This document shows positions 36,307 through 45,654 of a stretch of 64,000 nt of DNA, piece by piece. Each line of letters opens with the position of its first letter. Within the stretch, counting starts at the first letter, position 1. The translations under genes were made by a program, and so were the position numbers. The DNA is from Rhizobium brockwellii (GTDB taxonomy: Bacteria > Pseudomonadota > Alphaproteobacteria > Rhizobiales > Rhizobiaceae): contig NZ_CP053439.1 in NCBI RefSeq assembly GCF_000769405.2, positions 2,728,001 through 2,792,000 of the forward strand. Reading direction: 5' to 3'. The notes below the pieces were generated by a model. It searched no databases. It was not told the origin of the DNA and saw nothing but the letters and a program-made list of their open reading frames with translations.

Positions 36307-36429
36307 CTGCCGGTTCCCTTTTGGTAACGTAGAGCTGAAAAACTGCCTCCTTTACACTGCCTAGTCAATTCCTATTCTAGTGTTACTCTCTTTTCGAGAC
36401 CACCTGCACAACACAGAAGGAAACGACGT

Positions 36430-37317
36430 ATGAGCGAAATCATCCTGGTCACCGGCGCTGCGGGGCAGCTCGGCCAACGTGTCATCCATCACCTCATCGA
36501 GACCTACAAGGTCGCCCCCGGCAACATCGTCGCGGCGACGCGCAGCCCGGAAAAGCTCTCCGAACTCGAAAAGAAGGGTGTCGTCACCCGCAGGGCCGAT
36601 TTCGATGACGCGGCAGGCCTGGAGAAGGCTTTCGCCGGCGTCGACCGGCTGCTGATCATCAGCACCGATGCGCTGGACACTCCCGGCAAGCGCCTCGCCC
36701 AGCACAAGGGCGCCGTTGCAGCGGCCGTCAAGGCTGGCGTCAAGCACATCGCCTACACCTCGATGCCGGCGCCGGACGATTCGCTTGTCACCTTCGCGCC
36801 CGATCATCTCGGCAGCGAAAACGCCATCAAGGCAAGCGGCATCGCCCATACGATCATCCGCGACGCCTGGTATCACGACAATTACCTGCACGGCATGCCG
36901 CACAACCTGCAGGGCGGCAAGTGGTATAGCGCCACGGGCGACGGCAAGATCTCGACCATCTCGCGTGACGACTGCGCCCTGGCGATTGCCGCAGCCCTTG
37001 CCTCCGGCACCTCGGAGAGCGCCACCTATACGCTGACCGGCGCGCAGTCGCTGAACAACCGGCAGATCGCCGCCATCGTCTCCGATGTCGCCGGCAAGCC
37101 GTTAGAGGTGATCGACGTCAATGATGAGCAGCTCGGCCAGGGCATGCGCGGCGCCGGCCTTCCCGGTTTCGTCGCCGACATGCTGGTTTCGGCCGACGCC
37201 AACACCCGCGCCGGCAAATTCGACATCGTCACCGAAGACTTCACCAAGCTGACCGGCAAACAGCCGCAGCCGCTGAAGGATTTCTTCGCGGAGCACAAGG
37301 CGGCGCTGACCGCCTGA
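36430..37317 (+). CDS. NmrA-type NAD(P)H reductase, QorB-like
   Basis: 295 residues. The N-terminal NAD(P) motif is LVTGAAGQLGQRVIHHL (about 6-22), then NIVAATRSPEKLSEL and GVDRLLIISTDAL. A conserved HDNYLHGMP precedes GKISTISRDDCALAIAAAL and ATYTLTGAQSLN. The set matches QorB/YtfG quinone reductase-like proteins. Regulated probably by the divergent HxlR protein. The AAGGAAA Shine-Dalgarno is well placed. Confidence 0.9.
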   Translation: MSEIILVTGAAGQLGQRVIHHLIETYKVAPGNIVAATRSPEKLSELEKKGVVTRRADFDDAAGLEKAFAGVDRLLIISTDALDTPGKRLAQHKGAVAAAVKAGVKHIAYTSMPAPDDSLVTFAPDHLGSENAIKASGIAHTIIRDAWYHDNYLHGMPHNLQGGKWYSATGDGKISTISRDDCALAIAAALASGTSESATYTLTGAQSLNNRQIAAIVSDVAGKPLEVIDVNDEQLGQGMRGAGLPGFVADMLVSADANTRAGKFDIVTEDFTKLTGKQPQPLKDFFAEHKAALTA

Positions 37318-37331
37318 GGCAACGCTTGTCG

Positions 37332-37365
37332 CCCCTGTCCTTTGGGTTTAACCTAAGGACAGGGG
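37332..37365 (+). terminator. Long hairpin downstream of the QorB-like gene
   Basis: CCCCTGTCCTT (37332-37342) pairs perfectly with AAGGACAGGGG (37355-37365), with a smaller GG/CC stem inside. There is no U-run, so termination may need Rho or be partial. Confidence 0.55.
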
Positions 37366-37536
37366 TGCAGTAGACACGGATCTTGACTCAAAAGAGCTTC
37401 ATTCCAGGTGCGCCATTCACGACGAAGACGCCCCGCGGCTGGATTCTGCAACAATAACGTGACCGAGGGAGAATACCGCGCTGCTTCTCGACACGAGATC
37501 GCCCGACAGCTTCATGACGCGGGAAATAGCCGATCC

Positions 37537-39369
37537 TTAGAATTGCGAGACGAAGCGAGGCGGTTTTTCCCTAAGGTCCAGCCCGTATTCAAGCTCGGCC
37601 CGCATCCAGAGAACACCGCTTTCATAGGGATCGTCAGACATTGTCTCAGTTCGCGCGTCGGCGACATTGCTGTCAGGCCAGTTCTTGACGCACGCGCCGT
37701 TCTCGCGTTTCCGCTCGTTCCGGTCGATCGCACACCATTCTCGTCTCTCGTCGAACGGAACCCATGCGAGACCATCCCGGAAACAGGTGATGGCGCGATA
37801 TCTCGGCTCGACGACGATATTCCCGGCGGCATCCGCGATGCCCCAAAGCAAGGTTCCGTTCGAATTCCTGGAGACGCGCTGTCCGCCGTCTGGTTCGCAA
37901 CGCAACTTTGATTGCCGATCCTCCAGGCGGCGCGGCTCGGCGACTTCACGTCCTGATGCGTCGATCCAAAACTTCCGCGCATCCTTCGATACCGCATAGG
38001 CGCCGGAATCGGGCTGCATCTCATCGAACTGGGGAGCGAGGGCCAGTACGCCGCTGCTGTCCAGTATTCCCCACTTGCCGTCAACTTTGACGCTGGCATA
38101 GCCACCGCTGAAACCAAATTGGCTCTGAAATGACGGCGGATCGACAAGCAGTTTGCCGTCCTGCTTTAGAAATCCCCATTTTCCATTGTACCGAACCGAT
38201 ACGGGGAATTCGCAAGTCATGTGCGTGTCGTCAAAGAGATACGAAACCGTCGGCTTTTCGTCCGCTCCGACGACCTGAATACGGTTGCCGCTGTGCATGA
38301 ATTTGATACCCGAAGGACATGCAACCAGCGCCTTCCCATCCTCCGGGTTGGGCACCAGATCCCCGGCACGGTTGAGCCCGATCCACTGGCCGTCGACCAA
38401 TATCTTGGCCACCTCACCGGAATAATCGGGCAATCTCGCATCGTCAAACAAACGCCCGCCAAGCAACCGTCCCGCCTCGTCAAGGAGGCCGGCTTTCTGG
38501 TCTTCGGTCACACGGTAAAAACCGTTTCGATACCCATGAATCCTAAACTGCTGTGGGGCGAGAATAGTTTGACCGTCACGGTCGATCACGCCGCATTGGG
38601 TGGCGTCGGCCAGGCCATGTTGGGCGGACTGATCTTTTTGTCCGGCCGGCCGACCATAACAGACAATTGCTCTTCCTCCATGGAGTTTACCGACTGTTTC
38701 GAAGCGAGGCTCGATCTTCCAGGTTCCGTCGGGAGCAAGCAATCCGTATCGTTTATCTCCCGGTTGAGCGGCCCAGACGAAAGTGCCGAATTCGAATTCT
38801 TTAATGGCCAGCTTATCCTTCAGGATCTTTCCCGAAGGCAGATCAATGAGCAGATAGCGCAGATCGCCCCTCTCCACGACCAATTCACCGATCGTGAAGC
38901 GTAACATGCCAAAGGAATCCGACGCGATCGCTTTGCCAGGACGAACGAGGGCCGCCTCGGCTCCGAATGGGATGGCACGCGCGTAGTTCGGCGCCAATAC
39001 GAGCTTTCCCGCCCTGTCGATGATTCCTGCCTTGTCACCGAGCACCACCTCGGCATGGCCTTTGCGAAATGCACGGGCAAGGTCGAACGCAGGCGCGATC
39101 ACCATATTGCCACTCGAATTGATATAGCCGAATTTCCCCTCGGAGCGCACGGCGGCCAGCCCCTCCGAGAAAGGAAGTCCAACTTCGAACTTGCGATCGA
39201 TCCGTGGTTCTAACGTCGCTCTGTCGATATAGCCGCAAAGAGCGTAGACGCCGCCGCACCTTTCCACCCATCTTTCCGGCCGGGGATCGGCGACCCCGGC
39301 TCCAACGGAGCAGAGCAAACACGCCCATGCTGCCGCGACAAACATAAATTGACGCGTAACAACTCTCAT
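37537..39369 (-). CDS. Exported WG-repeat protein
   Basis: 610 residues. A signal peptide (cleavage near AGVADP) is followed by many WG-type repeats, for example GKFGYINSSGNMVIAP, DKAGIIDRAGKLVLAP, KRYGLLAPDGTWKIEP, KWGFLKQDGKLLVDP, KWGILDSSGVLALAP and LWGIADAAGNIVVEP. Each repeat forms a small beta unit, together a beta-propeller-like or solenoid surface for protein contacts. Length and number of repeats are normal for the family. Function unknown; probably periplasmic. Confidence 0.88.
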   Translation of the reverse strand: MRVVTRQFMFVAAAWACLLCSVGAGVADPRPERWVERCGGVYALCGYIDRATLEPRIDRKFEVGLPFSEGLAAVRSEGKFGYINSSGNMVIAPAFDLARAFRKGHAEVVLGDKAGIIDRAGKLVLAPNYARAIPFGAEAALVRPGKAIASDSFGMLRFTIGELVVERGDLRYLLIDLPSGKILKDKLAIKEFEFGTFVWAAQPGDKRYGLLAPDGTWKIEPRFETVGKLHGGRAIVCYGRPAGQKDQSAQHGLADATQCGVIDRDGQTILAPQQFRIHGYRNGFYRVTEDQKAGLLDEAGRLLGGRLFDDARLPDYSGEVAKILVDGQWIGLNRAGDLVPNPEDGKALVACPSGIKFMHSGNRIQVVGADEKPTVSYLFDDTHMTCEFPVSVRYNGKWGFLKQDGKLLVDPPSFQSQFGFSGGYASVKVDGKWGILDSSGVLALAPQFDEMQPDSGAYAVSKDARKFWIDASGREVAEPRRLEDRQSKLRCEPDGGQRVSRNSNGTLLWGIADAAGNIVVEPRYRAITCFRDGLAWVPFDERREWCAIDRNERKRENGACVKNWPDSNVADARTETMSDDPYESGVLWMRAELEYGLDLREKPPRFVSQF

Positions 39370-39533
39370 CCTAGCGCCCCCCGGTTGAAAGAACTAGGAG
39401 ATGCTCGTGTGTTGGAAATATGGCCGGTCCGCAAGTCGGATGTCACGAACACAGGAATCCTGCGCGCGCGGCACGAGAGACCCTTGCAGGGCAAGTTAGT
39501 CGCCGCCCAATACGCAAGAAGGAAAAGACTTCC

Positions 39534-40286
39534 TCAAACCACCTGACCACAGGCCCGGCAGAAGCGCCGCACCGTTTCCGCCATGCCGTATTCCAGCGCA
39601 TCGGCGGTCAGCCCATGGCCGATCGAAACCTCGGCAAGAGCGGGAATGCGCTTCACCAGATCAGGCAGGTTTTCGACCGTCAGATCGTGACCGGCATTGA
39701 CGGCAAGGCCGATTGCAAGGGCTGCATCCGCCGTCCGTCCAAGCGCTTCAAGGATCGGGCCTGCCCGCTCCGGCGCATCGAAGCAACCGCCATAGGGGCC
39801 GGTATAGAGTTCGATCCGATCGGCGCCGACCGCCTTGGCGATCTCAACCGCCTGTGTGTCCCCGTCACCGTCGGCAAACAGCGACACCCGGCACCCCATC
39901 GTCTTCAGCCGCGCGACGGCATCGGTCAGGAACGCCTGGTGCTTGCGGAAATCCCAGCCGTGATCGGAGGTCGCCTGGGCGGGATCGTCAGGCACCAGCG
40001 TCACCTGCTCGGGTGCAGCCCCGGCGCAGAGTTCGAAGAATTCTTCGGTCGGATAGCCCTCGATATTGAACTCGGCCTTGGGGAATTCGTCGTCGATCAG
40101 GTTGCGGATCACAGGCAGGTCGGAAAAGCGGATGTGCCGCTGGTCGGGGCGCGGATGCACCGTCAGCCCGCTCGCTCCAGATTTCAGCGCGATACGCCCA
40201 AGCGCTTCGACGCTCGGCCAGGGCAGGTCGCGCCGGTTGCGCAGCATGGCGACGGCGTTGAGGTTCACAGAGAGCTTGGCGGGCAT
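39534..40286 (-). CDS. pdxJ: Pyridoxine 5'-phosphate synthase
   Basis: 250 residues. PdxJ joins 1-deoxyxylulose 5-phosphate and 3-amino-2-oxopropyl phosphate to make pyridoxine 5'-phosphate. Motifs are [86 protein letters not shown] and [16 protein letters not shown]. The ATG at 40286 gives the usual start; an ATG four codons earlier (40298) is possible. Transcribed alone. Confidence 0.95.
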   Translation of the reverse strand: MPAKLSVNLNAVAMLRNRRDLPWPSVEALGRIALKSGASGLTVHPRPDQRHIRFSDLPVIRNLIDDEFPKAEFNIEGYPTEEFFELCAGAAPEQVTLVPDDPAQATSDHGWDFRKHQAFLTDAVARLKTMGCRVSLFADGDGDTQAVEIAKAVGADRIELYTGPYGGCFDAPERAGPILEALGRTADAALAIGLAVNAGHDLTVENLPDLVKRIPALAEVSIGHGLTADALEYGMAETVRRFCRACGQVV

Positions 40287-40737
40287 GGCGAGATCCATCG
40301 GTCACGGAAATGGGAGGCCTGCTTTTAAGCCAAGTGCTCCGCGATGGCCAACGAGATTCACAAATGGATGCGATGCCAATCGCTGATGGGGCACCGAAAT
40401 TACGCTGAGCATTTGCCGCACGCGTACCGCAGATAGTAAATCCCGTCACCTTTGAAGAGGACCACGAGATCCCGCAGTGCAACACATGTTTTTGTGCAAC
40501 ACACCCAAGAACCCGGCAAAATATGCCGGTAAAGTTGCTATCCCATTTAAAAGAGATTATTTTTAGCACTTATAAAAAAGATCGTTCACGCATAACGTGG
40601 ACATCGTATCGCGTAGAGTATGCCGCGTACTGCTTCTTTCCCAATGAGAAGAACGCCTAGAGGAAACCCCACTCGCCGCGCATGGGAAGCAACTGGCAAA
40701 GCCGCATGAGGTGCAACAACATGCCCCAGGAGGGTTC
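40287..40737. promoter_or_regulatory. Long divergent intergenic region pdxJ / MerR-LuxR regulator
   Basis: No supported gene. It holds the direct repeat GTGCAACACA at 40477-40486 and 40494-40503 (17 bases apart), a hairpin CCGGCA/TGCCGG at 40513-40529, and an AT-rich stretch (40551-40580) suited to a promoter. Confidence 0.45.
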
Positions 40738-41430
40738 ATGCCAGACGGTTCCAAACGCCTGTTTGCCACCGCCGGTATCGCTTCGGAGGCCCGATCGAAA
40801 TATCGGTTCCTGCCTTCAGCCGCGCTACCGCCGGATCTACCTGATGGTCCGGTGCCCATTGCCGACATGGCAAACGCATTCGGCGTCACACACAGGACAC
40901 TGCATTTCTATGAAGAGAAAGGGTTAATTTCAGCCAACCGCATCGGCCTGATGCGGGTCTACGGCCAGGACGATGTGATGCGCATGGCCGTGATCACGGT
41001 CTGCCGCGATACAGGTATGCCGATCGCCGTCATCCAGGAACTGATGGGCGAACTCCGCAACGCCGATTCGCAGGAAGCGGCCGAGGCAATGTTCCGCGAG
41101 GCCCTTGAGGTGCGCAAGCGCGAACTGACGGCGGAGATGTCGACGCTGCACCGCCAGCTCCAGCAGGTCGGCGACCTCCTGGACTACGACGGCAGCATCG
41201 AGGAGGCGCCGTTAAACGACAATCAGGACAGTGCAAGCCTGACCCCGCAGGAGCGGCGTTGCCTGGAACTGATGGCGGAGGGTTATTCCACCCAGCGCAT
41301 CGCCCGGGCGCTCGACCTGAAACATGACGAAACCCGTGACCTGGAGGCCGGAATCATCCTGAAATTCCGCGCCAACAACCGCTTCCAGGCCATCGCCAAG
41401 GCAGTTCTGCTCGGTATCGTGCAGGCTTAG
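40738..41430 (+). CDS. MerR-type regulator with C-terminal LuxR-like helix-turn-helix
   Basis: 230 residues. The middle part has a MerR DNA-binding domain (VPIADMANAFGVTHRTLHFYEEKGLISANRIGLMRVYGQDDVMRMAVI, about 39-87) with the usual dimer helix afterwards. The C-terminal about 60 residues (SLTPQERRCLELMAEGYSTQRIARALDLKHDETRDLEAGIILKFRANNRFQAIAKAVLLGI) resemble a LuxR/GerE helix-turn-helix. The start follows AGGAGG four bases before the ATG. Two DNA-binding modules in one protein is unusual. Ligand and targets unknown. Confidence 0.83.
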   Translation: MPDGSKRLFATAGIASEARSKYRFLPSAALPPDLPDGPVPIADMANAFGVTHRTLHFYEEKGLISANRIGLMRVYGQDDVMRMAVITVCRDTGMPIAVIQELMGELRNADSQEAAEAMFREALEVRKRELTAEMSTLHRQLQQVGDLLDYDGSIEEAPLNDNQDSASLTPQERRCLELMAEGYSTQRIARALDLKHDETRDLEAGIILKFRANNRFQAIAKAVLLGIVQA

Positions 41431-41516
41431 CGCCATCCGCCTAAGACACGGCCGCCACCGTTTCTTCCTCACCACTCCAGATCGGGAATGCGACCTGGTC
41501 GCAGGTGCGACCGGGA

Positions 41517-42644
41517 TTAGCGGACGATCGTCAGCGTCTCCGCCGCGCGCGTGATTGCTGTATAGAGCCAGCGTTCCCGGGTATCGCGAAACGCCCAGCT
41601 CTCGTCGAAGAGCACGACATCGTTCCATTGCGAACCCTGCGCCTTGTGAACGGTCAGCGCGTAGCCAAAGTCGAATTCGTCGTAGCGTTTGCGGGTGTTC
41701 CAGGGGATCTCGCCCTCGACATCCTCGAAGGCCTGCTTCAGCAGTTTGATCTTGGCCGCTCCCCGGTCCATGTCGTCATCCTCAGGCCGGACGAGCAGAT
41801 TGATGCCGGGCTTCGTCGTTTCCTTGGACGAGGTCATCACCTGCCAGAGCGAGCCGTTGAGCAGGCCCTTGGCCGGATCGTTTCGCAGGCAGACGAGCTT
41901 GTCGCCAGTCTGCGGATAATCGGCGTTGAAGCCCTTCAGCTCGCGCAGGCGCTGATTGTAGCGCCGCCGCGTGCGGTTGGTACCGACGAGCACCTGGTCG
42001 GCATCAAGCACCAACTGCTGCGTCACCTCGTTCTTCGAGATCACCTTGGCCGTGCCGTAATCGCCGTACATCACCTCATTGCCTTCGCGCACCTGCATGG
42101 CGAGCTTGATGATCGGATTGTCGCGCGCCTGCCGGTGGATATCGGTGAGAAGGTAGTCCGGATCCTGATTGGTGAAGTAGCCGCCGCCGGTCACCGGCGG
42201 CAGCTGGCCGGGATCGCCGAGCACCAGGATCGGCGTGCCGAAGCTCATCAGATCCTTGCCAAGCGCCTCGTCCACCATCGAGCATTCGTCGACGATGATC
42301 AGCGCTGCCTTCGCGACCGGGCTTTGCCGGTTGATCGAAAACATCGGCGCGATCGAGGTCTTGCCTGTTTCCTCGTCTTCCACCGCCTCCTCGCCGCGCG
42401 GCCGGTAGATCAGCGAATGGATCGTCCGGGCGTTGGAGGCGCCGCGCGAGCGCAGCACCTGCGCCGCCTTGCCGGTGAAGGCGGCAAACAACACGTCGCC
42501 ATCGACATTTTCGGCAAAATGCTTGGCAAGCGTCGTCTTTCCCGTTCCGGCATAGCCGAACAGGCGAAAGAGCGGCGAGCGCCCTTCCTTCAGCCATTTC
42601 GAAACAGCCTTCAGGGCTTCATCTTGTTGCGGCGCAAATTGCAT
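41517..42644 (-). CDS. ATP-dependent helicase of the RecD/Pif1 superfamily
   Basis: 375 residues, SF1B. Walker A is GYAGTGKTT (30-38) and Walker B is LIIVDECSMV (about 113-122). Motif III is LGDPGQLPPV. The UvrD_C_2-type C-terminus is FGYALTVHKAQGSQWNDVVLF and YTAITRAAETLTIV. It is much shorter than RecD, with no RecBCD partner domain visible, so it is probably a stand-alone 5'-3' helicase such as those used by phage (Dda-like). Cytoplasmic. Single gene. Confidence 0.9.
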   Translation of the reverse strand: MQFAPQQDEALKAVSKWLKEGRSPLFRLFGYAGTGKTTLAKHFAENVDGDVLFAAFTGKAAQVLRSRGASNARTIHSLIYRPRGEEAVEDEETGKTSIAPMFSINRQSPVAKAALIIVDECSMVDEALGKDLMSFGTPILVLGDPGQLPPVTGGGYFTNQDPDYLLTDIHRQARDNPIIKLAMQVREGNEVMYGDYGTAKVISKNEVTQQLVLDADQVLVGTNRTRRRYNQRLRELKGFNADYPQTGDKLVCLRNDPAKGLLNGSLWQVMTSSKETTKPGINLLVRPEDDDMDRGAAKIKLLKQAFEDVEGEIPWNTRKRYDEFDFGYALTVHKAQGSQWNDVVLFDESWAFRDTRERWLYTAITRAAETLTIVR

Positions 42645-42717
42645 GATCGGACGACTTGGCAGGATTCGCGGGCTTTAGGCAAGGCGGAAAACGGCAAATC
42701 GCGCGGCCGGGCGATCA

Positions 42718-43641
42718 TCAGTTCCACTGCCGGTCCGCGCCGCTGGCGCACATCGACGGGTCCTGCCCCATAGCCTCGATGAGAAAATCCAGAACCGTCT
42801 TGACGCGCAGCGGCATGTTGCGCCGCGAGGGATAGACAACGGTAACCGGCAGCCGGCTGGGCTGGAAATCCTTCATTACGGGGACCAACTGGCCGGCGGC
42901 GATATCAGGCATCGCGATGATGTGCGAAAGCACCGCAAGACCCGCTCCAGCAAGGGCTGCCCGGTGAATGGAGACGGCATTGCAGGCGGTCAGCCGCGGT
43001 GAGATCCGGACCGATATGTCTTCCGAACCGTTCGAGAAGGACCAGGTATTGGCCTCCCCTGCCCTGTTGTAGCACAGGCATTCATGGTCCTTGATCTCCT
43101 TCGGTGCGCGGGGAGCCGCCCTACGTGCGAGATAGGCGGGAGATGCAACGAGGAAGGCGGTCGTCCAACCGATCCGCCGGCAGACGAGGCTGCTGTCGGC
43201 GACGTGGCCCAAGCGCACTTCGAGATCCAGGCGCTCCTCGATCATATCCGACCCCTGCTCCCTGAAGATGAGTTCGACCGAGAGCTTCGGATGGGCGGCG
43301 AGAAGATCGCCGAGCCGCTCGCTGAGATAGAGGCCGAGTGGTGCTGGAACGCTGAGCCTGACCTTTCCCGAGGCCATGGTTCCGTCCGATCCGGCCGCAT
43401 CGCCGAGCTCCTCAACCGCTTCGAGAATCCGCAGCGCCATCGGCAGCATCCGCTCCCCCTCTGCCGTCAGCGACAGGCCGCTCGTCGTGCGATGCAGGAG
43501 GCGCGTGTTGAAGTGGCCCTCGAGGGCTGCGACCTGTCGTGAGACCGCCGGCTGCGTCACGTCGAGATCGTGCGCCGCCGCCGAAAACGAACCCGTCTCC
43601 ACGACGCGCTGAAAGGTCCGCAATGCCGAAACGATATCCAC
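42718..43641 (-). CDS. LysR-family regulator
   Basis: 307 residues. The winged helix is MDIVSALRTFQRVVETGSFSAAAHDLDVTQPAVSRQVAALEGHFNTRLLHRTTSGLSLTAEG, with the LysR_substrate domain after about residue 90. Divergent from the AhpD-like gene across 130 bp; Rrf2-type sites occupy the part of that region next to the AhpD-like gene. It may act on the same promoter. The effector is unknown. Confidence 0.92.
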   Translation of the reverse strand: MDIVSALRTFQRVVETGSFSAAAHDLDVTQPAVSRQVAALEGHFNTRLLHRTTSGLSLTAEGERMLPMALRILEAVEELGDAAGSDGTMASGKVRLSVPAPLGLYLSERLGDLLAAHPKLSVELIFREQGSDMIEERLDLEVRLGHVADSSLVCRRIGWTTAFLVASPAYLARRAAPRAPKEIKDHECLCYNRAGEANTWSFSNGSEDISVRISPRLTACNAVSIHRAALAGAGLAVLSHIIAMPDIAAGQLVPVMKDFQPSRLPVTVVYPSRRNMPLRVKTVLDFLIEAMGQDPSMCASGADRQWN

Positions 43642-43716
43642 CCCTGCCCCTCATACTTTTGCGCATAGGCTTTATGCAGCCAGACTAAGCGAGAATGGCT
43701 TTACAGTCCAGCAATT

Positions 43717-43754
43717 AAGGATATCTTTTATCCATAAGGATATTTAATATCCTT
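43717..43754. promoter_or_regulatory. Two adjacent 19-bp operators, probable Rrf2 sites
   Basis: Site 1 is AAGGATATCTTTTATCCAT (43717-43735) and site 2 is AAGGATATTTAATATCCTT (43736-43754), the latter a perfect 8-3-8 palindrome. They end 17 bases before the AhpD-like start codon. The same architecture occurs once before rrf2 at 47780-47798. Confidence 0.7.
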
Positions 43755-43771
43755 AATTAAAGGAGAGACGC

Positions 43772-44251
43772 ATGACCCAGCGACTGAACTACGCCCAGCA
43801 GTCCCCCGAGCTTTTCAAGAAATTCATGGAATTCAGCATGGCGCTGAAGAGCAGCGTGATCGACGAGAAGCTACAGGCCCTCGTCGAGACTCGCGCCTCG
43901 CAGATCAATGGATGCGGCTTTTGCCTCGATATGCATGTAAAGCAGGCCAAGATCCATGGCGAGACGGAACTGCGGCTCTACCACGTGGCCATTTGGCGGG
44001 AATCGAACCTGTTCATCCCCCGCGAGCGCGCAGCCCTTGCCTGGACCGAAGCGCTGACGAGGCTTCCCGAGGGCGGCGTTCCAGACGAGATTTACGAACG
44101 GGTGCGCGGCCAGCTATCCGAGAAGGAAATCTCGGACCTGACTTTCGTCGTCATGGCGATCAATGCCTGGAACCGCGTCAATGTCGGCTTCAAGACCGTG
44201 CCCGGTACGGCCGACAAGGCCTACGGCCTCGATAAGGCCGGCCTGAACTAA
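43772..44251 (+). CDS. Carboxymuconolactone decarboxylase / AhpD-like protein
   Basis: 159 residues. The AhpD-type redox motif is NGCGFCLDMH (Cys48, Cys51, His55), and the CMD fold has RERAALAWTEALTRLPEGG. Such proteins act as alkylhydroperoxidases or peroxidase partners. Strong AAAGGAG before the ATG. First gene of a likely operon with an NmrA-like reductase and a cupin. Two Rrf2-type sites overlap its promoter, so it is probably derepressed by oxidative or electrophile stress. Confidence 0.9.
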   Translation: MTQRLNYAQQSPELFKKFMEFSMALKSSVIDEKLQALVETRASQINGCGFCLDMHVKQAKIHGETELRLYHVAIWRESNLFIPRERAALAWTEALTRLPEGGVPDEIYERVRGQLSEKEISDLTFVVMAINAWNRVNVGFKTVPGTADKAYGLDKAGLN

Positions 44252-44319
44252 ACCGCGCAATTTATTGAGAAGATTCAACTTTGACGCTGCCGCGCCGCGG
44301 CAGCGAACGGAGATCCATT

Positions 44320-45075
44320 ATGAAAATCGTTGTCATCGGCGGAACCGGCCTTATCGGTTCGAAGACTGTCGAACGCCTGCGCAAACGCGGCCATGACGTG
44401 ATTGCCGCATCGCCGAACTCCGGCGTCAACACAATCACCGGAGAAGGACTGGCAGAGGCGCTCTTCGGCGCCGAAGTCGTGCTCGACCTCGCCAATTCGC
44501 CGTCCTTCGAGGACAAGGCCGTCCTCGAATTCTTCGAGACCTCGGGTCGCAACCTTCTCGCTGCCGAGAAATTCGCCGGCGTCAGGCACCATATCGCCCT
44601 TTCCGTGGTCGGCACGGAGCGTCTGCAGGAAAGCGGCTATTTCCGCGGCAAACTCGCTCAGGAAAAGCTGATCAAGGCATCGGGTATTCCCTATACCATT
44701 GTGCATTCGACGCAGTTCATGGAATTCCTCGGCGGCATCGCCCAATCGGGGACGGTCGGCCAGACGGTCCGCCTGTCGCCGGCCTATGTGCAGCCGATCG
44801 TTTCCGACGACGTCGCCGATGTCATGGCGGATATGGCTCTCGCACCGCCCGCCAACGCGACGATCGAGATATCAGGTCCGGAACGGGCGCGCCTCAGCGA
44901 ACTCGTCGGCCGATATTTGAAGGCCATGAAAGATCCGCGCACCGTCGAGGCCGATGCCGAGGCGAAATATTTCGGCGCGAGACTCAACGACCGGTCGCTC
45001 GTTTCCGACAACAACTCGCGGCTCGGCGCGATCACCTTCGAGCAGTGGTTTGCCAAGTCCGCCCAGCCGAAGTGA
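44320..45075 (+). CDS. NmrA/SDR-like NAD(P)-binding reductase
   Basis: 251 residues. The NAD(P) motif is KIVVIGGTGLIGSKTVERLRKRGHDVIAASP. FAGVRHHIALSVVGTERLQESGYFRGKLAQEKLIKASGIPYTIVHSTQFMEF follows, including the usual contact segment. No complete YxxxK triad is evident, as in other NmrA-like members. Start fixed by GGAG before the ATG. It lies 68 bases downstream of the AhpD-like gene. It may reduce quinones or nitro-compounds; substrate unknown. Confidence 0.88.
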   Translation: MKIVVIGGTGLIGSKTVERLRKRGHDVIAASPNSGVNTITGEGLAEALFGAEVVLDLANSPSFEDKAVLEFFETSGRNLLAAEKFAGVRHHIALSVVGTERLQESGYFRGKLAQEKLIKASGIPYTIVHSTQFMEFLGGIAQSGTVGQTVRLSPAYVQPIVSDDVADVMADMALAPPANATIEISGPERARLSELVGRYLKAMKDPRTVEADAEAKYFGARLNDRSLVSDNNSRLGAITFEQWFAKSAQPK

Positions 45076-45143
45076 TGCGACTTGCCCTGAGGACGCGGCC
45101 AGTCGGGCGCGTCTTGCCAAACCCTGCAACCATGGAGATTCCG

Positions 45144-45560
45144 ATGATCAAAACATCATTCCTCGCCGGTGCGCTCGCCCTTCTGGCAGCCACGGGCGCC
45201 AGCGCCGATGAGAGCAGCAAAGCTGCCAAGGTGACGCTCGTCTATGAAAACGAACTTCCGAACGTACCGGGCAAGAGCATCAAGGGCGTGCTGGTCGAGT
45301 ACGGCCCAGGCGGTTTCTCCGACGGCCACACACATCCCGATACGGCCTTCATCTACGCCACCGTGCTCGAAGGAGCGATCCGCAGCCAGGTCAATGACGG
45401 CCCCGTCAAGGTCTATCATGCCGGAGAGAGCTTCTCCGAAATGCCGGGCGACCGCCATGGAGTCAGCGCCAACGGTAGCAAGACGAAGCCCGCCCGCCTG
45501 CTCGCCGTCTTCGTCGTCGATACCAAGCAGAAAGAGCTGACCTATCCGCTCAAGAAGTGA
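45144..45560 (+). CDS. Exported cupin-domain protein
   Basis: 138 residues with a signal peptide (MIKTSFLAGALALLAATGASAD). The cupin metal site is FSDGHTHPDTAFIYATVLEGAIRSQV, then EMPGDRHGVSAN; together His, His, Glu/Asp and His can bind a metal. Start at 45144 because GGAG lies before it; 45132 is also in frame. Third gene of the AhpD-like operon. A hairpin follows the stop. Substrate unknown. Confidence 0.85.
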   Translation: MIKTSFLAGALALLAATGASADESSKAAKVTLVYENELPNVPGKSIKGVLVEYGPGGFSDGHTHPDTAFIYATVLEGAIRSQVNDGPVKVYHAGESFSEMPGDRHGVSANGSKTKPARLLAVFVVDTKQKELTYPLKK

Positions 45561-45573
45561 TGATCCGCCTATA

Positions 45574-45606
45574 CCGCCTGCGCAGGCCCGATGCTTGCGC
45601 AGGCGG
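45574..45606 (+). terminator. Hairpin after the cupin gene
   Basis: CCGCCTGCGCA (45574-45584) pairs perfectly with TGCGCAGGCGG (45596-45606). No U-run follows. It may end the AhpD-like operon or attenuate the downstream channel gene. Confidence 0.55.
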
Positions 45607-45654
45607 CCGAGATACTGAATCAGGGGCGGCTCGCCCCATTCCGGAGACAGAGAG

